DNA of 64,000 nucleotides from Streptomyces sp. P3 (lineage in GTDB: Bacteria; Actinomycetota; Actinomycetes; Streptomycetales; Streptomycetaceae), in the NCBI GenBank assembly GCA_016893485.2, contig JAFEKX020000001.1, positions 8,759,501 through 8,823,500 of the forward strand. Direction: 5' to 3'. Under the pieces are notes generated by a model, which had not been told where the DNA came from, did not search any database, and worked only from the letters and a program-made list of their open reading frames with translations. The translations under genes were made by a program, and so were the position numbers. Positions 46,222-54,406 of this stretch are shown here, in pieces (positions within the stretch are counted from its first letter, which is position 1; every line of letters begins with the position of its first letter).

Positions 46222-47553
46222 CTACGCCCAGCAGCCGTTGACCGTGGCCGCGAGACCGTCCAGAGCGTCCTTCGTGGCGTCCGGCGTGGCCGTGGAGTTG
46301 TTCTCGATGAACGAGAAGACCTTCCAGCGTCCGTCCTCGGCCTTCGTCAGACCGCTCAGCGCGATCGCGCCGGTGAGCGTGCCGGTCTTGGCGCTGACCT
46401 TTCCTACGGCGCACTTCGAGTCCGCCGTGTCGAAGCGGCCCCACTCCGGGCCCAGCGTCGAACCCGCCTCACCCGAGACGGGCAGCCCTTCGACGATGTA
46501 CTTCAGGGTCGGGGCGTTGGCCGGGTCGTCGGCCAGGTCCAGGATGTCGGCGATCGTCTGGGCCGGGATGCGGTTCGAGCGGGACAGCCCGCTGCCGTCG
46601 TGGATCTCGTAGTTGGTCAGCGATATGCCGTACTGCGTGAGGACCTCGCGGACGACCGCCGTACCGTCCTCGAAGGTGGCCGGGCGGCCGGCGGCCAGCG
46701 CGGTCATCCGGAGCAGGGTCTCGGCGATATCGTTGTCACTCACCTTGAGCATGTGCTCGACGATGGCCGACAGCGCCGCGGAGTCGTGCTGCGCCACGGG
46801 ACGGCCCCGGTGCCCGCGGTGGCGTGCGCGACGGTCCCGGTGACCGTGACACCCTGCCGCGCGACGAGCTTCGCGAAGATCTGACCGGCGTCCACCGACG
46901 TGTCCGTGACATGGCGGCCGTCGACCACCAGCGCCCGTACCGGCGCGATGGAGTCGGGGTAGTAGCCGTCGTTCCAGCCGGTGGCGAGCGTGGGCTCGGG
47001 GAAGAGGCTGTCGTCGACCGCCACCTTCACCGACGTCAGGCCCGCGTTCTTTAGGCCCGCCACGGCAGTTGTCGCCATCGCGGTGAGGTCGGCGGTGGTG
47101 AGGGTGCGGTCACCGCCACCGACCAGGGTGAGGGTGCCGTTGTCGTAGACGACCTTCGTCGTGAAGTGGTGATCGGGGCCGAGGATCGTCAACGCGGCCG
47201 TGGACGTGCCGAGTTTGGTGTTGGACGCGGGCATCAGCGCCGTGGTCGCGTCATGGCCCCAAATAGGCGTCTTCTGCGTGGAGTCGATGACGACACCGCT
47301 GAACGTGCTGCCCAGACGCGTGTCCTGGACCCGGGCGTCGAGATTGTCCGCGATCTTCTGCTCCGCCGGGTCGAGCGTCGCGGTGCCGGCCGTGCCGGCG
47401 GTCTGCCCGGCGGCGAAGGCGGAGCCGCCGAACAGGATCGTGCCGGCGACGGAGCGGCCACGACGATGACGGCGGCGCGGCGGAGCGCCGGACTGAGTGG
47501 TCTGCTCTTGCGGTGGCGTCCGCTGATGCCGTCTACGGAGGGGAGTTGGGCAT
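46222..47553 (-). CDS. dacB: D-alanyl-D-alanine carboxypeptidase/endopeptidase (PBP4, DacB type)
   Basis: About 440 residues. ATG at 47553 begins MPNS(P)SVDGIS..., a signal/anchor helix (ALRRAAVIVVA, with breaks near 47540 and 47455), then the penicillin-binding motifs: MPASNTKLGT (SxxK with Ser-Asn-Thr-Lys), KVSDNDIAETLLR (SxN) and AKTGTLTGAIALSG (KTG). The long insert domain between SxxK and SxN marks class C PBPs. A further indel near 46800 separates WRSTT from HDSAALSAIVEHM. It trims peptide stems and cross-links outside the membrane. It and the L,D-transpeptidase make this a wall-remodelling stretch. Confidence 0.87.
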
Positions 47554-47760
47554 GTAGGCCTCGCCGCGGGGTGTGGAGGTGGGGGACAAGATCCAGTGGA
47601 TCACGCAAAGGAAACTAACAGTTCCGAGGGCCCCGCCGCCGGGCGATCCGGCATGCCGTGCCCCTGACGCACATCGAAGTGCCCGCGGGGGCACGCGACA
47701 GTACGGGACGTGCACCGAGCGTCCGCGTTCCGGACCGTCCAGCGTTACCGGGAAGGCATC

Positions 47761-47979
47761 ATGACCTCCTCGCGACCACACAAGTGGGGCCTGGGAAGGG
47801 CGAGTTCACCGCTCGCGACCACACCGGGACAGACCGAGGGAAAGCAGGCGCTGGGCGTGGGCGGCGGTGCCGCGTTCTCCGGGGTGGGCGTGTTCGCGCT
47901 GGTGGCTGCCATCCGCTTCGACCCGCATCAGACCAACGGCATGGACGACACCCCGCGCAAATCGTGTGAAATGGCTTGA
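47761..47979 (+). CDS. Small membrane protein of unknown function
   Basis: 72 residues from the ATG at 47761 (MTSSRPHKWGLGRASSPLAT). One hydrophobic segment lies at about 33-50 (GGGAAFSGVGVFALVAAIRF), with hydrophilic ends. There is no recognised family. It lies between divergent dacB and the sigma-factor gene, on the same strand as the latter, so it could be co-regulated. Confidence 0.4.
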   Translation: MTSSRPHKWGLGRASSPLATTPGQTEGKQALGVGGGAAFSGVGVFALVAAIRFDPHQTNGMDDTPRKSCEMA

Positions 47980-48118
47980 AACCAGGAGGTGTTCACGCCG
48001 CTGCGGCGGCTCGCGGGAAAGTTTTCGGGGCACCGCAAGATTGTGAGGTCCGGGGAGACATGCATGGGCCGGAAGGGGGCACGCGACCTTCGTCCTGTTC
48101 TCCAGCTAAGGCGGCATC

Positions 48119-48991
48119 GTGGCTTCCTCCGTGAACGCCCTCGAAGCAACTGCTCCTGTCCGTACGGGAGCCCCGGAGGTCATCGACGACCTTCCGTGGA
48201 TCGAGGACGGGGCGAAGGTCGCTCCCAAGGACGCCCGCGCGCTGTCCAAGCTCTTCCTCGACCGGCTCCAGGAGCTGGAGGAGGGCACCCGCGAGTACCA
48301 GTACGCGCGGAACACCCTCATCGAGATGAACCTCTCGCTGGTGTCCTTCGCGGCGCGCCGGTTCCGCAACCGCGGCAGCGGTGACATGGAGGACGTCATC
48401 CAGGTCGGCACGATCGGCCTCATCAAGGCCATCGACCGGTTCGACCTGACCCGCGAGGTCGAGTTCACCTCCTTCGCGATCCCCTACATCCTCGGTGAGA
48501 TCAAGCGGTTCTTCCGCGACACCACCTGGGCCGTGCACGTCCCGCGCCGCCTTCAGGAACTCCGGGTCGACCTCGCGAAGAGCAAGGAGACCCTCGCCAC
48601 CGAGCTGGGCCGCACCCCCACGGTGAAGGAACTCGCCGCGCATCTGGAGCTGTCCGAGGACGAGATCATCGAAGGCCTGGTCGCCGCGAACGGTTATGTC
48701 GCCGGCTCCATCGACACCCCCAACGGCGACGACGAGGCCGACAGCGCGCCGAAGTACGCCGACACGATGGGCGACGACGACCCGGCGATGGAGCTCTTCG
48801 AGGACCTGCACACCCTCGCCCCGCTGCTGCAGCAACTCGACGAGCGGGAGCGCACCATCATCGAGATGCGCTTCGGCCAGGAGCTGACCCAGGCGGAGAT
48901 CGGCCGTGAGCTGAACCTCTCGCAGATGCACATCTCCCGCCTGCTCAACCGCACCCTCGCCAAGCTGAAGACCGGCCTGCTCCCCACGTGA
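48119..48991 (+). CDS. Group 3 RNA polymerase sigma factor (SigB/SigF/SigG type)
   Basis: 290 residues, intact. Region 2: ARNTLIEMNLSLVSFAARRF, DMEDVIQVGTIGLIKAIDRFDL, VEFTSFAIPYILGEIKRFFRD. Region 3: HVPRRLQELRVDLAKSKETL...ELGRTPTVKELAAHL. Region 4: LLQQLDERERTIIEMRFGQE, LTQAEIGRELNLSQMHISRLL. This is the stress/sporulation group controlled by anti-sigma factors and STAS antagonists. Exactly such partners follow: RsbQ-like, RsbP-like, STAS and MEDS-HATPase genes. Which of the nine or so Streptomyces paralogs it is cannot be told. Confidence 0.93.
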   Translation: MASSVNALEATAPVRTGAPEVIDDLPWIEDGAKVAPKDARALSKLFLDRLQELEEGTREYQYARNTLIEMNLSLVSFAARRFRNRGSGDMEDVIQVGTIGLIKAIDRFDLTREVEFTSFAIPYILGEIKRFFRDTTWAVHVPRRLQELRVDLAKSKETLATELGRTPTVKELAAHLELSEDEIIEGLVAANGYVAGSIDTPNGDDEADSAPKYADTMGDDDPAMELFEDLHTLAPLLQQLDERERTIIEMRFGQELTQAEIGRELNLSQMHISRLLNRTLAKLKTGLLPT

Positions 48992-49042
48992 TCCCCCGCC
49001 CGACAGCCTTCACCTCGCGCGACCCCGAAAGGATCGCTCCGC

Positions 49043-49489
49043 ATGAGCACCACGAGCACCGACCGCGATCCCCTGCACCAGCCCGCCGCACCGATCGTGA
49101 CGGAGCCGGTCCCCGACCTCCAACTCCAGCTGCTGGTACGGCTGATCGCCCAGGACCCGCAGGCGGCCCTGCCCGTCACCCTCACCGTCGGAGGAGCCTT
49201 CCTCTACGGCGACCTCATCTCCCACGAGGCATGGACCACCGACTGGGCACGCAGCCTGCACGGCATGGAGGGCTCCGGCGCCCAGCTGCTGGAGCGGTTC
49301 CCGCAGCAGGTCGACGAGGTCGTCGAGGACCGGCAGGGCGGTCCCGTCCCGCAGCGCCTGCCGCAGTGGATCCATCTGCGCGATGCCACCGGAGTGGCCG
49401 GAGGCGGCGGGACCGTCGTCATGCCGCTGTGGCGCGGGCGGCTCACGGACGTCTCGGGCTGGTCCCTCGGCAAGCCGAAGCAGGTCTGA
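49043..49489 (+). CDS. Conserved hypothetical, weakly GvpU-like
   Basis: 148 residues, intact. PDLQLQLLVRLIAQDPQ is followed by PVTLTVGGAFLYGDLISHEAW, a beta-hairpin pattern seen in gas-vesicle accessory GvpU-like proteins, and ends VVMPLWRGRLTDVSGWSLGK. It sits between the sigma-factor and RsbQ-like genes on the same strand, with a 50-base gap. A role in the stress circuit is inferred only from position. Confidence 0.5.
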   Translation: MSTTSTDRDPLHQPAAPIVTEPVPDLQLQLLVRLIAQDPQAALPVTLTVGGAFLYGDLISHEAWTTDWARSLHGMEGSGAQLLERFPQQVDEVVEDRQGGPVPQRLPQWIHLRDATGVAGGGGTVVMPLWRGRLTDVSGWSLGKPKQV

Positions 49490-49542
49490 ACACGCCGCCT
49501 CGGGGTGGGCACGACGGGTGGAGCGGGACGCGGTCTGTGAGG

Positions 49543-50360
49543 ATGAGCCGCATGGGCATGCGGAGCAGGAACCACGTGACGGTGTCGGGCCGCGCCGGAG
49601 GACCGGTCGTGATGCTGGCGCACGGGTTCGGGTGCGACCAGCACATGTGGCGGCTGGTGGCGCCCCTCCTGGAACGCGACTTCACCGTGGTGCTCTTCGA
49701 CCATGTGGGCGCGGGACAGTCCGACCTGTCGGCCTGGAGCCCCAAGCGCTACGCCACGCTCGACGGCTACACGGACGACGTGCTCGCCATCTGCCGTGAG
49801 CTGGCGCTCGGCCCGGTGACGTTCGTCGGGCACTCCGTGAGCGCGATGATGGGCGTCCTCGCCGCCGCCCGCGAGCCGGACGCGTTCGCCGGCCTGGTGC
49901 TGCTCGCTCCCTCGCCGTGCTTCATCGACGACCCGGCGACCGGCTACCGCGGCGGATTCAGCGCCGAGGACATCGACGAACTCCTGGAATCGCTGGACGC
50001 GAACTACCTCGGCTGGTCGGGCGCCATGGCGCCGGTGATCATGGGCAACCCCGAACGCCCGGAACTGGGCGAGGAGTTGACCAACAGCTTCTGCCGCACC
50101 GATCCCGACATCGCCCGTGCCTTCGCCCGCGTCACCTTCCTCTCCGACAACCGCGAGGACCTCGCCAAGGTCACCGTGCCCACCCTGGTCGCCCAGTGCT
50201 CCGTCGACGCCATAGCGCCCCGGAGGTCGGAGCGTTCGTGCGGTCCCGCATCCCGGGCAGCCGGCTCGTCACCCTGGACGCGACCGGGCACTGCCCCCAG
50301 CTCGCCGCCCCGGAGGAAACGGCCGCCGCGATCACCGACTTCGTCCGAGCCGTGCGCTGA
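49543..50360 (+). CDS. Alpha/beta hydrolase, RsbQ-like
   Basis: About 270 residues. Alpha/beta hydrolase motifs: oxyanion loop VMLAHGFGCDQHMWRLVAP, nucleophile elbow GHSVSAMMGVLA (Ser), acid in VDAIAP (Asp) and catalytic His in ATGHCPQLAAPEE. HGFGCDQ, GAGQSDLSAW and GHSVSAM closely resemble B. subtilis RsbQ, which pairs with the PAS phosphatase RsbP to sense energy stress. An indel near 50222 is bridged. The ATG at 49543 is within a good site (GAGG). Its stop overlaps the start of the RsbP-like gene (TGATG), which strongly supports the pairing. Confidence 0.88.
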
Positions 50361-51646
50361 TGGAAGCCGACGGCGACGGCGAGAGCGGCGATCACCGGCC
50401 GTCCGACAGACCCCACGGAACACCGCCCGGCAAGCAGCCCGGTGTCGACCACGCGGCGTTCTCCGCCCTCCTGGAGGACAGCGCGGAGGACCTGTACGAG
50501 CACGCGCCGTGCGGCTACCTCTCCACCCTGCTGGACGGCACCATCGCCAAGATCAACAGGACGCTGCTCGACTGGCTCGGCTACGACCACGGCGACCTGG
50601 TGGGCCGCAGGTCCTTCTCCGACCTGCTGACCGTGGGCGGCCGGCTCTATCACGAGACCCACTTCGCCCCGCTGCTGCGCATGCAGGGCGAGGTCAGCGG
50701 CATCGCCCTGGAACTCAAGGCGCGGGACGGCACCCGGCTGCCCGTGCTGGTCACCTCCACCGTCAAGACCGGCGGCGACGGCCGGCCGCTGCTGATCCGC
50801 ACCACCGTCTTCGACGCCCGCGACCGCCGGGCCTACGAGACGGAACTGCTGCGCGCCCGCCAGGAGGCGGAACGCGAACGCGAGGAGCTCAAGCGCCTCA
50901 ACGTCACCCTCCAGCAGACCCTGCTGCCCCCAACTCTCGTGAACGTGCCGGGACTTGACGTCGCCGCGCACTACCACGTGGCCTCCACCGACATGGTCGG
51001 CGGCGACTTCTACGACCTCTTCCCGCTCTCCGCCGGCACCTGGGGGCTGTTCCTCGGCGACGTGTGCGGCAAGGGCGCCGCGGCGGCGGCCGTCACCTCG
51101 CTGGCCCGCTACACGCTGCGCGCCGCCGCCGTCTACGACCCCGACCCGGCCGCCGTCCTCGGCAACCTCAACACCGTCCTCAACCACGAGTACAACGGCC
51201 ACGACCCCGGTTCTGCACCGTCGTCTTCGGCCTGCTCACCCCCGAGGGCGACCGCGGCGGCTTCCGCATCACCCTGGCCAGCGGCGGCCGCCCCCGGCCC
51301 TGCTGCTGCGCGCCGACGGCGGTGCCGACCACGTGGAGACCCCCGAGGGCCAGCTCATCGGCGTGCTGCCCGACGCCCATATCGCCACCGCCACCGTGCA
51401 CCTGGCGGCGGGCGACACCCTCCTGCTGCACACGGACGGCCTCACCGAGGCCCGCCCGCACCGCACCGGCGACCGCTACGGCGACGAGGCCCTCCTCGAC
51501 TTCGCCCGCGCCCTGGCCCCCACCACCGCCTCGGCGGCCGTCGCCGCCATCCGTGACCTGCTCGACACCTTCGGTACCGGCGTCGACGACGACACCGCCG
51601 TCCTCGCCATCAACGTGCCCCGACCCCCAGCGAAGAGCAGCCGTGA
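50360..51646 (+). CDS. PAS-PP2C phosphatase, RsbP-like
   Basis: About 428 residues. A PAS domain runs from LLEDSAEDLYEHAPCGYLST through INRTLLDWLGYDHGDLVGRRS and LKARDGTRLPVLVTST. A coiled-coil linker follows (ETELLRARQEAEREREELKR), then the SpoIIE-like PP2C domain: VTLQQTLLPPTL, STDMVGGDFYDLFP, LGDVCGKGAAAAAV, LLLHTDGLTEAR and DDDTAVLAI. Indels near 51210, 51295 and 51625 break the frame; the last restores a TGA at 51644 overlapping the next start. It should dephosphorylate the STAS protein under the control of the RsbQ-like hydrolase. Confidence 0.88.
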
Positions 51647-52005
51647 CCGAACTCGTCATCCGCACCCGGACCACGCCCGCGGGCGTCGTCATCGACCTGG
51701 CCGGGGAACTCGACTACGACAGCTCCTCCGAGGTGCGCGAGCTGCTGTCCGGGCTGGCGCTCCAGGACGGCCAGCAGCTCGTCGTCGACCTGACCGGTGT
51801 CACGTTCTGCGACTCGAGCGGCATCACGGCCCTCCTCGCGGCCCGCAACCACGCCCTCGCCGCCCGGGCCACCATCGCGCTCGCGGCGGTCCCCGCGCAC
51901 ATCAGCCGCATCTTCCAGATGATCGGCCTCGACCGGGTCTTCCCCACCCACGCCACCGCGCAGGAGGCGGAAGCGGCCTGGACACCGCCGGCCGCGCACC
52001 CGTGA
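51643..52005 (+). CDS. STAS anti-anti-sigma factor (RsbV-like)
   Basis: About 120 residues. GTG at 51643 overlaps the stop of the phosphatase gene, showing tight translational coupling. STAS fold: GVVIDLAGELDYDSSSEVRE, the phospho-Ser loop LTGVTFCDSSGITALLAARN and the C-terminal IFQMIGLDRVFPTHAT. As the only phosphatase target encoded here, it is the expected link between the PAS-PP2C protein and the anti-sigma HATPase. Confidence 0.92.
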   Translation: MTELVIRTRTTPAGVVIDLAGELDYDSSSEVRELLSGLALQDGQQLVVDLTGVTFCDSSGITALLAARNHALAARATIALAAVPAHISRIFQMIGLDRVFPTHATAQEAEAAWTPPAAHP

Positions 52006-52010
52006 AAGCG

Positions 52011-52939
52011 TCAACGGGCCAGATAGAAACGGATGGTGGTGCCGTCCGGGGCCATGTGGACACGGACGAGATCGGCGACATGGTTCACCAACAGCAGCCC
52101 CCGTCCGCCGGGTTGGTCGCGTGACGCGGGCCGCCGGCCGGCCAGCGCGTCCACGAACCGGCCCTGGTCCCCACCTCACAGACGATCCGCTCGTCCTCGG
52201 CCCAGATCCGCAGTGTCCCCGAACCGCCGCCGTGCAGCACGCTGTTGGTGGTCAACTCCGCGACGGCCAGCGTCAGATCCTGCAGCCGTACGCCCGCCAG
52301 ACCCAGCCGCTCGGCCTCCTGCACCGCGAAATAGCGGGTCTTGGGGAGTTCGCCCGCGTCGAACGCGATGGACGCGGCACCCGGCGGATGGGAGAGCGGC
52401 TCGTTGTAGCGGGCGATCGCGCCCTGCGGATCGTAGGCGGGGCTGGGCAGTTGAGCGTCCCCGTCGATGAGGACCGGATGCGTGGCGCGGGCGTCGGCGA
52501 GCACTCCGGGCGCCAGCCGGTCCGCGTCGTACGGGCACAGGATCGTCACGTCACGGTCCGCGAACGCCGAGTTGGTGAGCGCCTCGTGCTGCACGCACGC
52601 CGGGTACTCGACGGCACTGCGGCCGGGCCACACCGGTTCCCCGACGATCCGCACCCGGCGGTCGGCATGGGCGTCGGCGAAGGCCCGCAGCACACCCGGG
52701 ATGATCCGCCCGGGGTTGCGCCCGACCTCGGTCATGTCGAGGAACCGCACACCGTCGGCGCCCGCTCCGAGTCCGGCTCTGATCAGGTCGAGATGCGGGC
52801 CGGGAACGGCGACCGCGACGGCCTCCCCGGCGTTCAGTCCGTCCCGCAGGAACGGGACCGTACCGGCCGCGTACTGCTCCTCGCCCCGGTAGAACAGCAC
52901 GGGATGCGCGAACGGTCGGCCCTCGGTGGCCGTACTCAT
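52011..52939 (-). CDS. MEDS-domain HATPase, anti-sigma-type sensor kinase
   Basis: About 308 residues. The N-terminal MEDS (DcmR-like sensory) domain reads HPVLFYRGEEQYAAGTVPFL, AGEAVAVAVPGPHLDLIRA and VRIVGEPVWPGRSAVEY. The C-terminal half is a GHKL ATPase: VRLQDLTLAVAELTTNSVLHGG (N box), then after an indel near 52165 the G boxes (GGRGLLLVNHVADLVRVHMA). It is probably the anti-sigma kinase of the circuit, able to phosphorylate the STAS protein. It converges with the STAS gene, five bases apart. A hairpin terminator lies just upstream, belonging to the next gene. Confidence 0.85.
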
Positions 52940-53046
52940 CGCACCGCCACCTCGATCCTTGTCGGGCGGGGACAGGACATGTCCACGACGCGCGATGACA
53001 AGGCGGACGGCGGTCACCGCACCGGCAGTCTACGGGGGCAGCGGAA

Positions 53047-53089
53047 ACGGGGTGGGGGCACCGACAGATTGTCGGTGCCCCCACCCCGT
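53047..53089 (-). terminator. Terminator of the PRC-barrel gene
   Basis: A 20-bp stem with a three-base loop: 53047-53066 pairs with 53070-53089 (core GGTGGGGGCACCGACA). It is placed 18 bases past the stop of the minus-strand PRC-barrel gene, before the MEDS-HATPase gene. Confidence 0.8.
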
Positions 53090-53106
53090 GGTACGCCGGG
53101 TGCCGG

Positions 53107-53457
53107 TCAGACGCGCGGGTTCCCGTAGTAGCCGCCGACCTCGTCGTGGTAACCGGGGTCACCCACGTGCTTGTCCTTGTCGAACTCCGGGGAGTTCTTG
53201 ATCTCTTCCTTCGTACGGCCGACGTAAATCGTCCGCTCCGCGACGTCGATGGACGCGATGGTCCCGACGGGCAGCAGTACGTGCTTGCCGAAGATCCACA
53301 CACCGGTGTCGACCACGATGTACATCGCGCCGACATCCTCGGAGTGCTTGTCGACCTTGCCGATCGAGCCGTCGCTCGCCTCGACCTTGAATCCGGTCAG
53401 ATCGGTACCGGCCTGGTGACCCGACTCGGCCTGGTAGTCCCACATGTTGTCCGCCAT
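53107..53457 (-). CDS. PRC-barrel domain protein
   Basis: About 116 residues from the ATG at 53457 (MADNMWDYQAESGHQAGTDL). The PRC-barrel reads LTGFKVEASDGSIGKVDKHS, MYIVVDTGVWIFGKHVLLPVGTI (in part) and RTIYVGRTKEEIKNSPEF. The acidic tail ends GYYGNP. It is a small cytoplasmic stress-type protein of the photosynthetic-reaction-centre-barrel superfamily, common in Streptomyces sigma-B-type regulons. Intact. Confidence 0.85.
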   Translation of the reverse strand: MADNMWDYQAESGHQAGTDLTGFKVEASDGSIGKVDKHSEDVGAMYIVVDTGVWIFGKHVLLPVGTIASIDVAERTIYVGRTKEEIKNSPEFDKDKHVGDPGYHDEVGGYYGNPRV

Positions 53458-53541
53458 GACAAACCTCACTTCAGGGGTTAGGGAAATATCGGGGAACGTT
53501 GAATTCCGCGAAATCGTGGAATCCGCGCAGCGATTTATCCG

Positions 53542-53712
53542 CTACCAGCGGTACCAGCGACCTCGACGGCCACCTGCACCCGTCGAACGCGCCACAAAGC
53601 CCAGCAGCCACAGGACGAGAACGACAATGGCGACCCACCAAAGAATCTTGATGGCGAATCCGGCACCGAAAAGAAGCAGTGCCAGCAGAAGAACCAGAAT
53701 CAGGGGAATCAT
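53542..53712 (-). CDS. Small hydrophobic two-helix membrane protein
   Basis: 56 residues: MIPLILVLLLALLLFGAGF and LWWVAIVVLVLWLLGFVA form two closely spaced transmembrane helices, then a basic tail (GGRRGRWYRW). It resembles the lmo0937/DUF5670-like hydrophobic stress peptides found beside PRC-barrel genes. Its start is upstream of the PRC-barrel gene's reading direction, so the two may be co-regulated. Function unknown. Confidence 0.7.
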   Translation of the reverse strand: MIPLILVLLLALLLFGAGFAIKILWWVAIVVLVLWLLGFVARSTGAGGRRGRWYRW

Positions 53713-53834
53713 GTTTATCAACCTCCAGGCGTCCGACTGCCCCGCCGGAAATGAATCATGCGCCGGGAGACAGTGAAATCGCGGGAGGGAGGAGAAGGCC
53801 TGGTCGCAGCCCCGATTCCGCCGTACGAACCCGC

Positions 53835-54290
53835 CTACCGGGCGGGCCTGTCGAGGTCGAGTCGGCCGACGCGGGCCACGTTCTCCCGGTCCTCGGCGTC
53901 CGCGCTGGGTTCCGCCGTGAACCAGGCGTCGAGGATCTCCTTGAGCAGCGGCTCGGACGTCAGCCGCAGACTGAGCGCCAGCACGTTGGCGTCGTTCCAG
54001 CGGCGCGCACCGTCCGCCGTATAGCCATCCGCGCACAGCGCCGCCCGCACGCCCGGCACCTTGTTCGCGGCGATCGACGCACCCGTCCCGGTCCAGCAGC
54101 ACACGACCGCCTGGTCCGACACCCCGTCGGCGACCTCACGCGCCGCCACCTCCGAACACACCGCCCACTGCGGGTCGTCCCCGGGCCGCAACGCCCCGTG
54201 CGCCACCACCTCATGACCCCGGCCACGCAACTCCACCACGAGCGCCCGCGCCACAGGTTCGTCCATGTCCGAGGAAACAGAGATCCGCAT
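53835..54290 (-). CDS. RpiB/LacA/LacB family sugar-phosphate isomerase
   Basis: 151 residues, intact. MRISVSSDMDEPVARALVVEL replaces the more usual G-x-DH-x-G start. Later motifs are VCCWTGTGASIAANKVPGVRAALCADGY (family signature C-x-G-T-G-x-G region), WNDANVLALSLRL and a C-terminal acidic tail. The classical RpiB Cys is present (VVCCWTGTG). It interconverts ribose- or galactose-type phosphates; the substrate is not predictable. It lies downstream of GH59 in position and may serve sugar metabolism. Confidence 0.82.
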   Translation of the reverse strand: MRISVSSDMDEPVARALVVELRGRGHEVVAHGALRPGDDPQWAVCSEVAAREVADGVSDQAVVCCWTGTGASIAANKVPGVRAALCADGYTADGARRWNDANVLALSLRLTSEPLLKEILDAWFTAEPSADAEDRENVARVGRLDLDRPAR

Positions 54291-54406
54291 GGACCGGAGG
54301 CTACTCAGCCGATGACCGCGCCGCCATCCCGGAGCACGCGCATGAAACGGCCCCCCGCCGGGCCACGGGCAGCTGCGCTCCTACGACCCGACGGGGACCG
54401 GTACCA

